A program made the position numbers and the translations under genes. The notes under the pieces were generated by a model. The model had not been told where the DNA came from, ran no database searches, and was given only the letters and a program-made list of their open reading frames with translations. Below, piece after piece: positions 46,855-60,309 of a stretch of 64,000 bases of DNA. The DNA is from Epiperipatus broadwayi. Lineage: Eukaryota; Onychophora; Udeonychophora; Euonychophora; Peripatidae. The stretch spans positions 5,499,594-5,563,593 of the forward strand of contig JAQFVV010012416.1 in the NCBI GenBank assembly GCA_028023455.1. Reading direction: 5' to 3'. How positions within the stretch are numbered: the stretch's first letter is position 1; each line of letters starts with the position of its first letter.

Positions 46855-47790
46855 TGTTAGAAAAAGGGTTTTAGATTATTTAGAGAAAGTACAAAGGGAA
46901 ATAGGAAGACATGCATTAGATGCAGAGATGTGGACAGCAAAGGAGGCAATTCAAGGAGAAATGGGATGGTCAAGTTTTTATATGAGAGATGCAAAAAGTA
47001 AAATGAAAATGTTTGGTAGGTTGCAGTTTATGGATAGTAAAAGAAGACAAAATAGTGTTTAATTGGGTTATGAGTAAAGAGCAGGTAACAAGATGGGTGA
47101 GAAAGGTAATGCGGTATGCAAAAGATTATTTGGATAAAGAATTTATATCAGTATACTTGTATAAAAGGTGGGGTGATTGTGTTAGGAGGATTGTTGAGTG
47201 TTATAGTGGTAAGGAATGAGATAAAATAATAGAAGCATTAATAAAAAATAGGAAGGTGAAGAGATGGAGAACTAGTATGGAGGGTAAGAAGAGTTTAAAT
47301 ATATATAGAAGTAAACCGATTATTGGAAGTGAGTTAATTTATGATAATAGTAAGGAAAGTAGTTTATTGTTTAAGGCTCGAACAGGATCTTCAGCAACAA
47401 GAGAATATACATGTAAATGGAAAACTATGGCTGATTTAGTGTGCAAATTGTGTAAGGAAGGTATAGGAAATATTAGGCATCTGTTGATTGAATGTAAATG
47501 CTTGAAAGCAGAAAGGGTACAGATAATGAAGCTATGGGAGAATAGGTATGAACAAAGTGACTATAGAGAAAGTGAGTTATTAGTTTTTATGCTGGGTTTG
47601 CAAAAAGATTAGGGGGATTTAGATATAAAGGCCATAAAGTTGACAAAGATTATGTTTGTGGAAATGGGATGGGGCAGAATATGGGGAATTGAAAATAAAG
47701 TGGCTAACAGGTTTATCTGGGCATAATTGCTGAGATATCCTTGACTTCGTTTAAGTAGAAGCCAAATACATCACATCACATCATTTTAAT
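46855..47790 (+). pseudogene. 5'-truncated LINE with zinc-knuckle C-terminus
   Basis: The longest copy of this LINE. It begins in the post-reverse-transcriptase region (LEKVQREIGRHALDA near 46885, then EAIQGEMGWSSFYMRDA). After a frameshift it continues at 47013-47219 (VTRWVRKVMRYAKDYL) and, after a stop, 47256-47612. That last frame has the C-x2-C-x8-H-x4-C knuckle (CKLC, IRHLLIEC) and ends ESELLVFMLGL. The 3' end carries GACTTCGTTTAAG and CATCACATCACATCA. The endonuclease and palm domains are absent. It is a jockey/CR1-like or related clade, not resolved here. Confidence 0.85.
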
Positions 47791-48274
47791 ACACATGCTT
47801 AACATGCAAGGTTTTTTAGACTTCTGTCAATATGACTAAGAAAAAAAGTGAAAATCTGGAATCATAAAATGTTACCCACATAAAGGAAAATTGTTTAGAA
47901 AATGTCATATTTAAACTATTTTTGTGATCAAAAAGGGGGTGGAAGATATTGTTCCCATTAAAATATCTCCAAACTTTTTTTTCCTTAATTTTATTTAAAT
48001 ATTTTCTGCCACTAATTTAATAATAAACAATATTTTAACATTATATCTCATTTTAATGCCTAAAAGAGATATCTTTGCCTCACTTATGGACCAACAATGT
48101 TGCTGTGGTTAAAATGTATATATATATATATTTTTTTTTTTTTTTCAGAAGAAAGATAAAGAATTGCATACTTAGATTTTAAGTATTATTTTAAAGTAGT
48201 GAAAGACTGGCGATAATTTATTTTAGTAAATTATAATTTTAATATAATTTTAATAAGCTTACTTTTGACAATGA
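47791..48274. other. No recognised gene
   Basis: Includes a (TA)n then T run at 48115-48145. Otherwise featureless. Confidence 0.5.
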
Positions 48275-48545
48275 CCTTGTAGTTTAGAGATAGTCCATTA
48301 TATGCCTACAACTTGAAGTTTGAATCGGGGTATAAGTGATACTCATTTCAAAAGATTGGATTTTTTTTTCTTAGAGAGCTGACCTATAAACAATCCAGCT
48401 AACCATCCAACATTGGTCAGTAATTCTTAACTAGATGTTATATAAAAATGGGAAAGTTTTCAAATTCTCACTACGCAACAATCAGTAAGCCTGCTCAGAT
48501 TGTTTTTTTTCTTTGCCATTGTTTTATGGAATGGAGGAGATGTAG
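48275..48545 (+). repeat. Family D SINE copy with tRNA-like head
   Basis: TGTAGTTTAGAGATAGTCC (A-box-like) and AAGTTTGAATCGGGG (B box) head the family D body: GAGAGCTGACCTATAAAC, CCATCCAACATTGGTCAG, TCAAATTCTCACTACGC. Confidence 0.65.
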
Positions 48546-49004
48546 CTGAGAGATCTTTGATCTACTGTGGGTTATTAATTGAAAATGCAGTTTCACTTTT
48601 CGCTTATATATCTTTGAGCTTTTCTCCTAATATTTTTACAATATCTAATTATTTAAAAAATATTTATTAACAATATGCATCTCTCGATCTAAATTTCATA
48701 TTTCCTATGCAAGAACTGTCTTGAAAATATATTCCATTTATTTTGGCCTTGTATGCATTCGACACAACTTGAGCAATAGGCCTTTCACAAACAATCAATC
48801 AATCTCAGAATGCTGTTTTATGCAATGATTAGATCGTCACATTCAGAAAAATATGAACAGCATTTGTTTTTTTTTAATTGGTGACTAAAAAAATTATGTA
48901 TTAAAAATGATTACAAATACTATAATTAAAACATGATTTTCAAAATATTTTTTTTAGTTAGGCGATTTTTTAATTGATTTTATTTTAAGTACTGTATAAA
49001 TAAA
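48546..49004. other. No recognised gene
   Basis: AT-rich and featureless. Confidence 0.5.
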
Positions 49005-49250
49005 ATAATAGCAAACTCCCCATATAGTTGTTCCACCCAATACAAACCATAGTAATCAATGGATGCTGCAAAGTTTGTGCATAAAATCCCTATCTAATGC
49101 CTACTCGTCCAATATCCCCAGACTAGTTTTTACCTTGTTGCTTTCATTGGTGAGGAGGCTACGGATATTGGATGAAGAGGAGTTTGTACATAAACATTAA
49201 TTACTATGGCTTACATTGGGTGGAACTACTATGTGGAGAGTATAAGGATT
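49005..49250. repeat. Family C copy, decayed and internally deleted
   Basis: The minus unit (CAAACTCCCCATATAGTTG, GTAATCAATGGATGC, GCCTACTCGTCCAATATCC) keeps ACTAGT but has CCAATGA in place of CTGATGA and AAAA for GAAA. A shortened plus unit follows (GATATTGGATGAAGAGG, ACATTGGGTGGAACTAC). Confidence 0.7.
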
Positions 49251-52200
49251 TGAAGTGGTAGTCACGTGAGTTTAATTACTGTTAAGTACTGAATTATCAA
49301 TACGGTGTGAAATCCAGGTGTTTCAAATCTTTAACCCATTTGATGAGAGAAAGTAGTTTGTGAAATATATAAGCAGTGAGAGAAGGCAATCTTGTGCTTT
49401 TATCCCGGTTAAAAGTTGCGATTTGTACAGTGCAGTCATTAATTATTTTAAATAGTATATTTTTTCATTTTTTGTTTATAAAATTAACTATAGCCAAATA
49501 TATATATTAATGTATGTCAAATTTTGCATATGTTGTACACATTGTTTCATACAGGTTAATAAAGTTTGTTTTTTTAATGTTAAAAAAAAATTCTGATGTA
49601 TCTGGTATCACGGTTCAAAAGATTATGAAAAAAAAGTGCTTGGATTTATATTTTAAACTTTCTCTTCAAAGAATTAAGTTTGATCTGAAAAAAAGAAAGG
49701 TTAAACAACTGTTTGCTAACTTCTTTTTTTTTTTTATTAACTGCTTAAAGGATTAAGGAAAAAAGAAAATGTTCTTCTCTTCTTCTTAATTTTAAAGAAT
49801 AATTATATTATTTCATTTATGCATATACTTTACTGATTGCATTGCTTTTATATCATAAATTGTTTTCAAAGTATATTATAAAACTATTACCTATATTTTT
49901 AACGTTTAGATGTCTAAGTGCACTAGAACGCAATTAATGGTGAAGCCAAGGTAAACATTAAGTGGCTAAATGCTTTCGAGAAGTTTTATCAATAATCATA
50001 ATGATAAGGTCATCTAAAAAAAGTGGAATATATCGTCGACAAATATTTAAATATAGGCAGATAGTGGATTAGAAAGTCCATTTTTTGGAGAGGGGAAAGC
50101 ATGCTTCCTTTCCGTTTATATTATAGCCTAGATATTGTCAGCTATATGCAATGCTTCTTTGATTTTATGTTTGGAGTCATGTCGTTCTACACATGCGATA
50201 GAAGCAGAGGAAGGTTCAAATATATGGCCAGTAGATCTTTGGTGTTCTAAACACATGGAATTGTATCTGGGTTTATTAAGAGTACTTTTGTATAAGTATC
50301 AATGTTGAGAGACACATGTAGAGAGAGAGACATGCAGGATTATCCATAGTATAAGGCACTGCAACCAGTTTGAGGGCATGGGATTTAGTACATTATGAAT
50401 TTTTCAAGCAAAACAGACCTCTCAAAATCAAGGATACAGGAGTTTAAATGTAATATTTTAGTGACATTCAGATTCTAAAATTCTGGATAAAATTAATCTT
50501 GATTTTATTGTTGTTTTGCAATTTGTCTGTAGAAGGTAAAAAAGAAGTTAATACAAATTTACATTTCTACATCATGGATGGTAAAAATACAGTTTTAATA
50601 TAAAAGGTGTTCTTATTACTATAACAAATCCTTTTGTCATCACTTTAATTTTCAATCCATATCAATCCATTGGATTCACTTTTCATTTGCAATTTGATTG
50701 ACTTTGATATTAGGAGAATTGTATTAACATAGCGAGGGCTCACAGATTTATTGTTCTAAATGTTTTATTTGTATATGAAAATTCTCTGTACAAACTCTGT
50801 AGTACAGCATAAATATTAATGGAAATAAAATTTACTCATAAAACTACATTAAAATATGATTAATATTACATGTACATGTATTTAGTAATTTAGATGGTCT
50901 ATATAATAGCATTTACATCTTCATTAATAACTTTTTACAATGCAATCAAATAAAATTTATTGCTTTAATTTTTTTTACAATTTCTATGGACCAGCAATCT
51001 TCATCAGAGCTAATATATATGACTATACAATTAGTAATCTTTTAACAAAAATATATTATCTTGTACTTTTTTATAAAAAAAGTATGTTCAAATACTTTTT
51101 TTTTTATTTATTTAAAAAAAATACTTTTAAAATTTTCCATAGTGCGACAATATATACGTCAAACAACTCTTTTTAATTTTTGCTTTTAGTTTTTAATAAA
51201 TTTATTTTTATTTACGAACTTTTAATTTTAATTTTAAATTAATGTAACGGCATGTTATATACCGTTACAATAGGGATAAGGATATATTCAAATACCCAGT
51301 TAATGGCACCTTCAACACATCAAAACCAGAACCAATGCACTACACTTCAAGATTATAATAATAATAACAACAATTGGTATTAATAAACCTATGGAAATTG
51401 GCCATAATGAGATAATAAACCACAAAGGGAATTTGAAATTCAACTCAGCTAGTATATTATATGATTGACCTATAATAAATTATGACAATAATTTAATTGA
51501 ATGCTCTTTTATGGCTGATAACTGAACATGTGTGATAAACATAAGGATGAGGGTAACAATGTAAGCATCATAAGGTATAGAGGCTTTGCTCAAACATACA
51601 TTCATATAACTAAGAGCAATGATATACCTGTGGATGTATTTATCTGCACAAGAAATAATAAAGCAATAAGTACCCTGTGGGTTTTCTAACCATAAACAGA
51701 GCAAAAAGCATAATTGCAAAATGTTCAGCAGCACTAAAACAAACTTAAAGGATATACAAAAAATAATGGGAATGATTATTCTGAGAATTAATCACCAGCA
51801 CAGAATAATATAAAGAATATTATAAATGACAAACAATTATCCTGCGGATTAGACCATTAGCACAGAAAAAGCCATATAATATTAAAATAGGATTAACACT
51901 TACTTCCCTAATAAATATAAATAAATTACTCTCATTAATCTATCACTTCAACTGGAAAACACATGCAGTCTTACAAACATGAATCCAGGCAGGAAATGTA
52001 ATAAAACTTTATTACAGGAAATAACTGAGATAATGGCTGACCATAGACCAGATTGTATAAAAAAAAAATAACATCTAATATTGTAGAGTTGTAATTATAT
52101 TTTATTGAGCACACAGGAAATATATGTAAATACCTAAACAGTGAAGAGAACAACAACTTCATGCTCCCAAATCAGGATGCTTCAGATTAACCTATATAAG

Positions 52201-53122
52201 TAGAAATTTAGGTTAAAGATAAGACAGCCACTCTTATCTTTATAAAAGTCACTATCTTGGGTCATGGTTTGTGAGGTCCCTTTATTGTCCAAATATTATT
52301 GCTTGACTATTAGAAATTTTAAGGCACATTTGTTACAGGTTAAAGCTTACTTAGGTATTTAAATATCTAATATTATAACATGAGTATAACCACAGAACTC
52401 TGGGAAAATGTACAGGATTAGGCCATGTGTGTTGATGCATGTTATAGATTTGTTGAATTAAACATTAATCTTTACAAAAGCACTGTTCCTTGTATGCTCA
52501 ATCATAAATCTAAGTTGACAAATAATTATTTTATATACAATAGATTACATACATCGTGAACCTCACACACATATAAAGAATATAAAATATAAATAAAACA
52601 TAAAATACATATTCATTAAATTACTACACCAGATTCAAAGACATATTATTTAGATATGAACTGTCAATCAATAAATTAATAGCACATTTCTTAAACTCAA
52701 TAACAAATATAAATTAAATATATATAATATATTTTTATATAACATAAAATCTTAAAAGTTGATTGTATACTTCTTCATCTCCATTTATAAGGAATATTTA
52801 TAAATTAGTTGATTTACACCGCAGTAGATCCTGTATATCCAAGATATTTAAAGAAGTATGATATGTATAATTCTAATCAAATTATTATTCCAAGATTAAA
52901 ATATTTATCACTTTAATTTATTAGTGCTGAGGGCAAAGAACGATAGCTCAAGCAAATAATGCTATAACAGACAAAATAGTTTCCGGTTATCTATTATTTC
53001 TTTCCACAACTAGATTGTAATTTTAATAATAAAATAACTTACAATGTTGCTTCTAATGTAAATTCAAAGAGGGATTATAATTAATTCTTTGACATTCAGA
53101 TACTGGCACACAAAAATATTAA
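49251..53122. other. Long AT-rich stretch, no recognised gene
   Basis: Frames at 49514-49756, 50940-51176, 51480-51734 and 51971-52162 are short, hydrophobic or low complexity and show no domain. A small hairpin TAACGG / CCGTTA lies at 51244-51266. Nothing else supportable. Confidence 0.45.
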
Positions 53123-53453
53123 AACAGTATTTCATTCCACACATATACAACACTATGTTATGTGTTAAAGTCATGAGAGCAAAACTTTATGCAAAGTTAA
53201 ATATAGTATTTGATTCTGCACATACATATCACTACTACATGCATTAAAGTTCATGAAAGTAAAACATTTTATCCAAAGTTAAATATAATATTTCATTCCG
53301 CACATATGTAACACTACTATACGTGTTAAAGTTACGAGAATAAAGCATTTTGTCCAAGGGTTAATTATAATATTTCATTTTGCATAACATAACATTACTA
53401 TATGTGTTAAAGTTATGAAAGTAAAGCATTTTATCCAAAGTTAAAATATAGTC
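53123..53453 (+). repeat. Minisatellite, four units of about 82 bp
   Basis: TATTTCATTCC (or variant), CACATA, ACACTACTAT, GTGTTAAAGTTATGA and AAAGCATTTTATCCAAAGTT recur in register from 53123, 53203, 53284 and 53366. The units are diverged. No frame runs through. Confidence 0.85.
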
Positions 53454-54098
53454 TGTCAGCAATATGAATTTTCAAGTAGACTGATCTTTAACACTGCAGC
53501 TCCTGTTATCATGTTTAACAATAATTCAGTATATTTCAGTTGTAGACAGTTGGAATATTATTAGCAGTTAGACTCACAGTTGAACGACCTGAACAGATTT
53601 GTTAAGACTTAGCTATACATTTGCTATTAACACTTGATAATATTACAATTTAAATTATTTAAGAAAAGTTTTAATTTAACTTCCTTCTTTGTCTTTAAAT
53701 TCTCTCCTTTTTTTTTTTCAAAAAGGAGCTTTCACTTTCGTTATATGTTTAACAGTGAAAAAAAAAAGTAAAGAAACGATTTTTAGTTTTTTTTCCCACC
53801 ACTTGCTGTTACTACATCCATTCTTAAAAAAAAATCTCTGAAAGTTCTATTCTGTTTCTCCACCAATTAAATTTCTTCTCATTTACATATCTGTTAAGAA
53901 AAAATGAAAAAGTAAAAAAGTGTTTATCTTACTATTCTATCAATTAATTAAAGAGAAATTAGATAAATCTTTTAATTAAATCAAAATAATCTTTAGGATT
54001 ATTTAAAGAGAAAAACAAATAATTATTTGTTTTTATTTATTTTACTAAACTTGGTGTAATATGCAATTGTCTTTTTTTTTGTAGGTTTAGTGTTTGAA
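53454..54098. other. No recognised gene
   Basis: AT-rich with T homopolymers. Confidence 0.5.
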
Positions 54099-54449
54099 AA
54101 CAGAGCAAAACTAATATATGAAAAAATTAAATAATCAGTAAAGCAAAAAAATGGAATTGTATAATCTCATCGTTCAATTAATTTGGATACAAGTGTCAAG
54201 TATACAAAGTACAAGCTGTGATAATCAAGTCATCTAGAAGATAGAGAAATTTTAATTAGTTCCACCTAGCTGTATATTTTGCACCAAAATATAAGGTTAC
54301 AATATATATATATGTGTGTGTGTGTGTGTGTAAACAAAGAATGTACATCACTCTTTCAGGCTATGAATTAAAAGCATTCTAAATGTTGAACAAAGGATCA
54401 AGAATGGAATGAATCTACCTATTCTTGAATCTGAAGTTTATAAGCATAT
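54099..54449 (+). repeat. 350-bp duplicated segment, copy 1
   Basis: From AACAGAGCAAAACTAATATA to GTTTATAAGCATAT this is nearly identical to 56880-57251, with a handful of substitutions and a different microsatellite ((TA)n then (TG)n near 54303-54331). Confidence 0.9.
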
Positions 54450-56879
54450 TGTAATGGGATGGAGGGTATCAAAAAGTGGAAGAAAATGGTGTAAAAAGGA
54501 TTTGAACTGGGTGGTGGCAAATCATCATCAACCCCAAGTAAATACATACAAAATCAATAATTTGCAAAAGTATATATAAGTATAAAATATATTTAAGAGG
54601 AGCATGAGATCAAGAAATCTGTGAGATCATTGAGAGTTCAGCAGAAGAGCAACTAAAAGCATAATTATTTATCAACCAGCATTATAAAATAAAAATCAGT
54701 AATAAAATAACCATTCATTCTGAATGATCAATCAATCAAACTGCATCAGAATAAAATCAACAGTCCATCTTGTGGCTGGATTTGAACCATAAAAAATATA
54801 AATCAACAGTCAACCTTGTGACTGGCTTGGAAATGGGTCTTCGGTAGACCAGGCTAACTATTAAGCCTTTGCCATCTTGGGCAATTATTTAAACATAACA
54901 TAGATGCACCACTTAAGTGCTCATCCATCAGAATATATAAGAATCAAACAATAATGCTGGGACATTAAAACCTGCTGATCATCATCAATGCTCTGGCCAC
55001 TTAGTACCATTAATATACTGGCCAACTATAAACTTAAATTTTTAACAAGACTGAACTAAAATAAAATATAGTGCATGGGCTTTAAAGAGTATCCTCTTTT
55101 GTGCCAACCAGGATGATGATTGATCATCTCTGGAAGCCCCAAAGCACTAAATACACACCCCTATTCATATATTCATCCTGCACACGAATCTAGCTCAGAA
55201 AACATAAGCTCTATTACTGTAGTGATCAAGAGATGATGCAATACAATTTTAACAATTAAATACAAGTTTATTAATAACAAAAAAATTAAAAAATTGAAAT
55301 TATGGTCTATGTGGCTATACATATAAATTAAGTCTTATACAATAAAAAAAATTATCACATTGGTGATTTACATAATTACTATTCAAAATTTAAATTGTTA
55401 CATGGATTTACATATATATGTGCACAGACATGCAATTTCTATTATACAATTAATCTATTTCAATTGATATTCAATAACAATGAAAAATAATTAAAATTTA
55501 CATATGTGTTCGCATGTGTGCGCATGCTGACATTTATATATTTTAACTTAACAATAATATTATATTTTCCTTATTAAATTCTTTGGAAAATATGCGTAAA
55601 TTTCATACGTGTGAGTATAAACAAAATATAGACATAATTTAAAATTAGTTTCAATTTATAACTTCTCTTTTTTAAAAAAAAAGTATAGTCAATTTTTGAC
55701 AGGTATTTGTTGATTAATTATCAACGTTTTTAAATTAAATTATTGAATCATCGATTCTTTACTCTTTTTTTTTTAATATAAATTTTTTCAAAATGATGTC
55801 CAAGAGGATTATTGTTCAAAAACATCTCTTTTGCCTTTAAAATCAGATGGTCAATGAATTATTCTTGATTCTTAATTATAATTCAAGCAAAATTACTTGA
55901 TATTCTTTTAAAATATATAGATTTTTAACTAACTTAAAAATAATATTGTTCTATATATGTCTATTTTTATATGACTTGTGTTAAAATAACTCACCAGCGA
56001 TATATATGTTTATCTGTGCTTTTTTGTATATATCTGACACAGCATACATGTAATTAATTCTTTAGCAAGCTGGAAGATTTTTCTTGATGAGTTTGGTTTT
56101 AGTGATCAGGAAAAAGTATAATCCATGTAAAATGTTGGTCTCTTTCTATCTGGGATTGTTCCAGGCAAGCAGCTGTCTTGATTTGATAGATTTCAGACAA
56201 GCAACTGTCCTCTCCATGTTTAAGGCTATGAATTTCAGCACGGAGAGTAGGTCATTTTTCTTCATGTAAATTCAAACTCCTGCTAAGGAAAACAATCTAC
56301 TATCTTGCCTTCAGCTACATCAGTTTATGGTAGCTATTCTGCAAATTCTATGGTCAGCTAAAACCAACTGCTGCACTTCATCAAGTTGCAACAAAATATT
56401 GTAACCAACTTTTCAGCTGACCGTTCTTAAAAAAAATATTATCCAGACTGGGGCTAATTTTGTTATCAGCCCTTTTATAGAATCATCTAAGGTGATAATA
56501 ACACCTTGATTGAAAACAGAGTTTTTATTTTTATCTCTCTAATCCCTTTGAAAACATACATATTTTTACTTAGGGGATTTCTAATAGATAAAAATTTTGT
56601 TTAATTAATTAAAAAAATTCAAAAATAAGTATGGTGTTTTTACATTTCAAAATTAGAATTACAAATAATATTTATCAGACCTTTTTAAAATATTTGATTT
56701 TACAATAAAATATTACTTTAAACTCAGAGTTATTTAACCCTTTACTTATTATTATTTTATTTTAGGAAGTATAGAAAAATATCTCCAAAAATTTATGTCT
56801 GTGTTTATTTCTACTTTTCCTTTCAGCTTTATATATATATTTATGCACATCCACTATATTAGTGTGTGGTATGTAATTC
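54450..56879. other. No recognised gene; possible antisense SINE scrap
   Basis: TGGATTTGAACC near 54778 and the stretch to 54880 could be an antisense tRNA-derived head. The frame at 56084-56269 has no recognisable domain. Otherwise AT-rich. Confidence 0.35.
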
Positions 56880-57079
56880 AACAGAGCAAAACTAATATAT
56901 GAAAAAATTAAATAATCAGTAAAGCAAAAAAATGGAATTGTATAATCTCATCGTTCAATTAATTTGGACACAAGTGTCAAGTATACAAAGTACAAGCTGT
57001 GATAATCAAGTCATCTAGAAGATAGAGAAATTTTAATTAGTTTCACCTAGCTGTATATTTTGCACCAAAATATAAGATT

Positions 57080-57131
<52 letters not shown>

Positions 57132-57552
57132 AAACAAAGAATGTACATCAATCTCTCTCAGGCTATGAATTAAAAGCATTCTAAATGTTGAACAAAGGAT
57201 CAAGAATGGAATGAATCTACCTATTCTTGAATCTGAAGTTTATAAGCATATATTTGTCAACAACGTTGGTAATTCAAAGATGAAATTAATATATCAGCCC
57301 TATGGAATATAGCATTTAATAGTTATTATTCCAACCTTGTGTAATTGATTATTAGTTTAATAACTATTAAGCACCATATTGCTTCTGGCTGATATATTAA
57401 TTTTACTCTGAATTATCAACAATGTTGACAAAATATGCTTATAAACATTAGAGCTTCAAAAATAGGTGGATTCATTTTACTTGATCTTTTATTCAATATT
57501 TAGAGGACTTTTAATTAATAGTCTGAAAGAGGAGGATTTACATTGTTTACAT
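56880..57552. repeat. Duplicated segment copy 2 with long palindrome
   Basis: The first part (56880-57251) matches 54099-54449. From about 57131 to 57552 the DNA is palindromic: GTAAACAAAGAATGTACAT, the TCAAGAATGGAATGAATC block and AATTAATATATCAGCC on the left each have complements on the right around a centre near 57345. The right arm has diverged. The copy at 54099 holds only the left arm. This looks like a foldback element. Confidence 0.8.
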
Positions 57553-57589
57553 GAAGAGTTATGTTTAATTTAATATTTATATATTTAAC

Positions 57590-58215
57590 TTAAATAATAA
57601 AGATAATAAATAATGCTCAAGGCTAGATAGACTTACAAGTAAACATTAAAATCAGTCAACACTTAGACAATTCCAGTATCAATAACAATCAACAATTTCA
57701 ATCTGTTATCAAGGCAATCTTTTGCCAATAAAGGTGGAAATCTAACTTTATCTATGGTTAGTATATTTATATAAACACTAAAGATTGCAACTTAAGTCTT
57801 GCATTGTTAGCCAAGAGGTATCGCAGCTGCCATGCAAGCAAGTAGTTGGTTGCAGACGGTTGTGGGTTCGCGTCCTGGCCGATGCTATGACATATGAAAA
57901 AAAAAAAAAAGATTGCAACTTGACCCCAGAGACTGAAATTATTGATACAAAGAAATTTAAATAAACCTCTTTAAGAAGATAAATATAACTTGTTCTGAAT
58001 GCATGCTAACAAATAGACAATTTTAACATTCAAACTGCAATTATAATTTTCAAATTACTTAAATAATAAGTGTAATAATGCTCAAGGGTAGATAGGCTTA
58101 TAAGTAATCATTAAAATCAGTCAACACTAGGCAACTGTTGATTGTTATTGATATTGGAATTGTCTAAGTATTGACTGATTTTAATGATTATATATATATA
58201 TATATATATATATAC
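57590..58215. repeat. Repeat pair with inverted terminal copy
   Basis: AATAATGCTCAAGGCTAGAT through CATTAAAATCAGTCAACAC occurs at 57611-57663 and 58074-58127. Just after it, at 58128-58190, comes the reverse complement, ending TGACTGATTTTAATGATTA. An (AT)n tract follows at 58189-58214. A SINE (57794-57908) interrupts the first unit. Confidence 0.75.
57781..57921 (+). mobile_element. tRNA-derived SINE with 13-bp TSD
   Basis: AAGATTGCAACTT at 57781-57793 and 57909-57921 bounds a 115-bp insert ending in a poly(A) run. It has an A-box-like TTAGCCAAGAGGTATCGCA and a B box GGGTTCGCGTCC, and is the same SINE as 7979-8058 with an extra middle segment. The intact TSD and A-tail indicate a fairly recent insertion. 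Confidence 0.92.
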
Positions 58216-60309
58216 ACGTATTCAACACACACACACATAAGTATATTACAAATTCTGAAGATACGGTACTCCATCACAATATAAGATCAAGGACCAGACA
58301 TCTGTCATCAAAAAATATATATTTTTCTTCAATCATTTATCTATATTACAACAAAGTGGTATGTTAATAGCAAAATATTATACAAAGATTTTACTCACAA
58401 ATAGCTACTTATGATGATGGTGGTATTCAGGGTAAACCAAATGTTATTGTAATACTACTTTATTGGCATGGTTAAATTATATTCTATAAATGAATAATAT
58501 TATGATAAAGTAACTAAATTTAAAAATATATGAAATAAAAAAATTTTTTTATCATAAGCACCAACTGTTGCTGCAATTTAGTTAACACAAAAAAATATTA
58601 CGCATATATAGTATAAAATAAATATTACCTTTATAAAGTTTAGAAAATCACCAGAGATAAGTACAAAAATTGCAAATGGAGTAATGCTTGATAAAAAAAT
58701 TCTCAAACTTAGACGTCAAGTGCACATTGTTGAAAAATAGCCAAAGTAGAAAATACACACATAAACCCTTCTAGTATAACAGTAAAAAAAAAAGATTTAC
58801 TCATTAAGCTTGCCAATTGTTGGTTAGTGTGGATTTAAACAGTCCTTCATTTTTGTTTTATACTTTAAATTAAAAATGGCTATAAATATACCTTTATTAA
58901 CCAATATGGTTACATGAGTTAGTCATGGATCATGTATCTGAAGCAAAAATTCTAAAGCTTATTGGACCCTAAACATTTTTTTTTTTTTGAGTTTAAATGT
59001 CACATAAATGTTCAATTATGGCATCTGCACACATGATTCCCATTTGTCCATCAGAAGAACTGTTCCATCTAATATGGTGCAAATTTGCATATATCAGAGA
59101 TAATACCATTTTTAATCAACTTTTCTTGTATTTTTGAAAAATGACAACAATTTTTGAATAGAGGAAAGATATTAAAACTGCATTAAAGAGCAATTCTTTT
59201 TCATCTACTTCAGAACGATCTACAGTAAATGTGTGTTATCAATGAATATGAGATGGTAGTGATATAGTGTTTACATAACCATTTCTAGCTTTTACCGTCA
59301 CTAGTTAGAATTTAGGATTCAAATCTGGAATTAATGAACTTATTATGTAAATTTACCTAATGAGTAATTTAAGTATTTAAATAGCATTTTGAATTGGAAA
59401 CAACTAATTAGTCTAGTTGTATATATAGATTCAAAGTTTAAAGACTCCAGTTAATCAAATTCTCAGTAATTTAATAATTTATCCATTATTTCCAGTTTAG
59501 CATTATACACATTTGGTTTATAATTAATATTAATTAAGGTGCTATAAATTATTGTTTTCAATTTTGCCTTGGACTATTTTGCTACAATATTTACATGTTT
59601 AATAGTGTAAAATTACATCTTAATTATTTGACATTTTAAAATCTATTTATAAATAAAGAGTACATGACATTATACGATGGTATAGCTGTTTGTTCTTTCT
59701 TGATAGTTTAGATTTAGACTGATTTAAGTGGAATTTTAATAACATTTCAGTTGTTTGTAATTACTTAAATATACATGTCTACTTATAATCATTAGTCAAG
59801 TTGAAAAAAGCAATACCATTTTTTTTTTTTTAGTGTGCCTAAGCTGTTATTTGAATGGTGTGAAATTTATTAGACTGAGATATTGTTATATGTTTGTAAA
59901 TCATTGCACAGTTCTCCAGCAAAAGTTAGTGTGAATGATGTTTATATATGTTGGATTATCAATGGAGGGGGGGGGATCTATAACTGAAGGGAGTAATTCA
60001 ATATAAATAATACATATAACATATATACTAAAAAATCTTGTTTAGTAGTTTGCTCTGCCTTGACAGTTTCTGCAAGATTTTACTATTGATTGTGTAGTAG
60101 TTGGGGATCTTCACCAGCAAAAAATGTATGTTTCACACTATATATTTTTAATATTATATACATATTACGATAGATATTTAATATTTCTAAAATAATAATA
60201 AACATAACTTCAAAATTTTTATTGGCTTATTCTAAAGATAACGAGAGCTGACTTTAAAGACATGTAGATGTCTAAAAGTTTCAGATCTTCTTCTAACAAT
60301 TATCTTTTA
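58216..60309. other. No recognised gene
   Basis: AT-rich, with a G run near 59966. No conserved frame or shared repeat. Confidence 0.5.

Noticed and set aside
49514-49756. 80-residue plus-strand frame
   Set aside because: Low-complexity Lys/Phe-rich translation of A/T runs.
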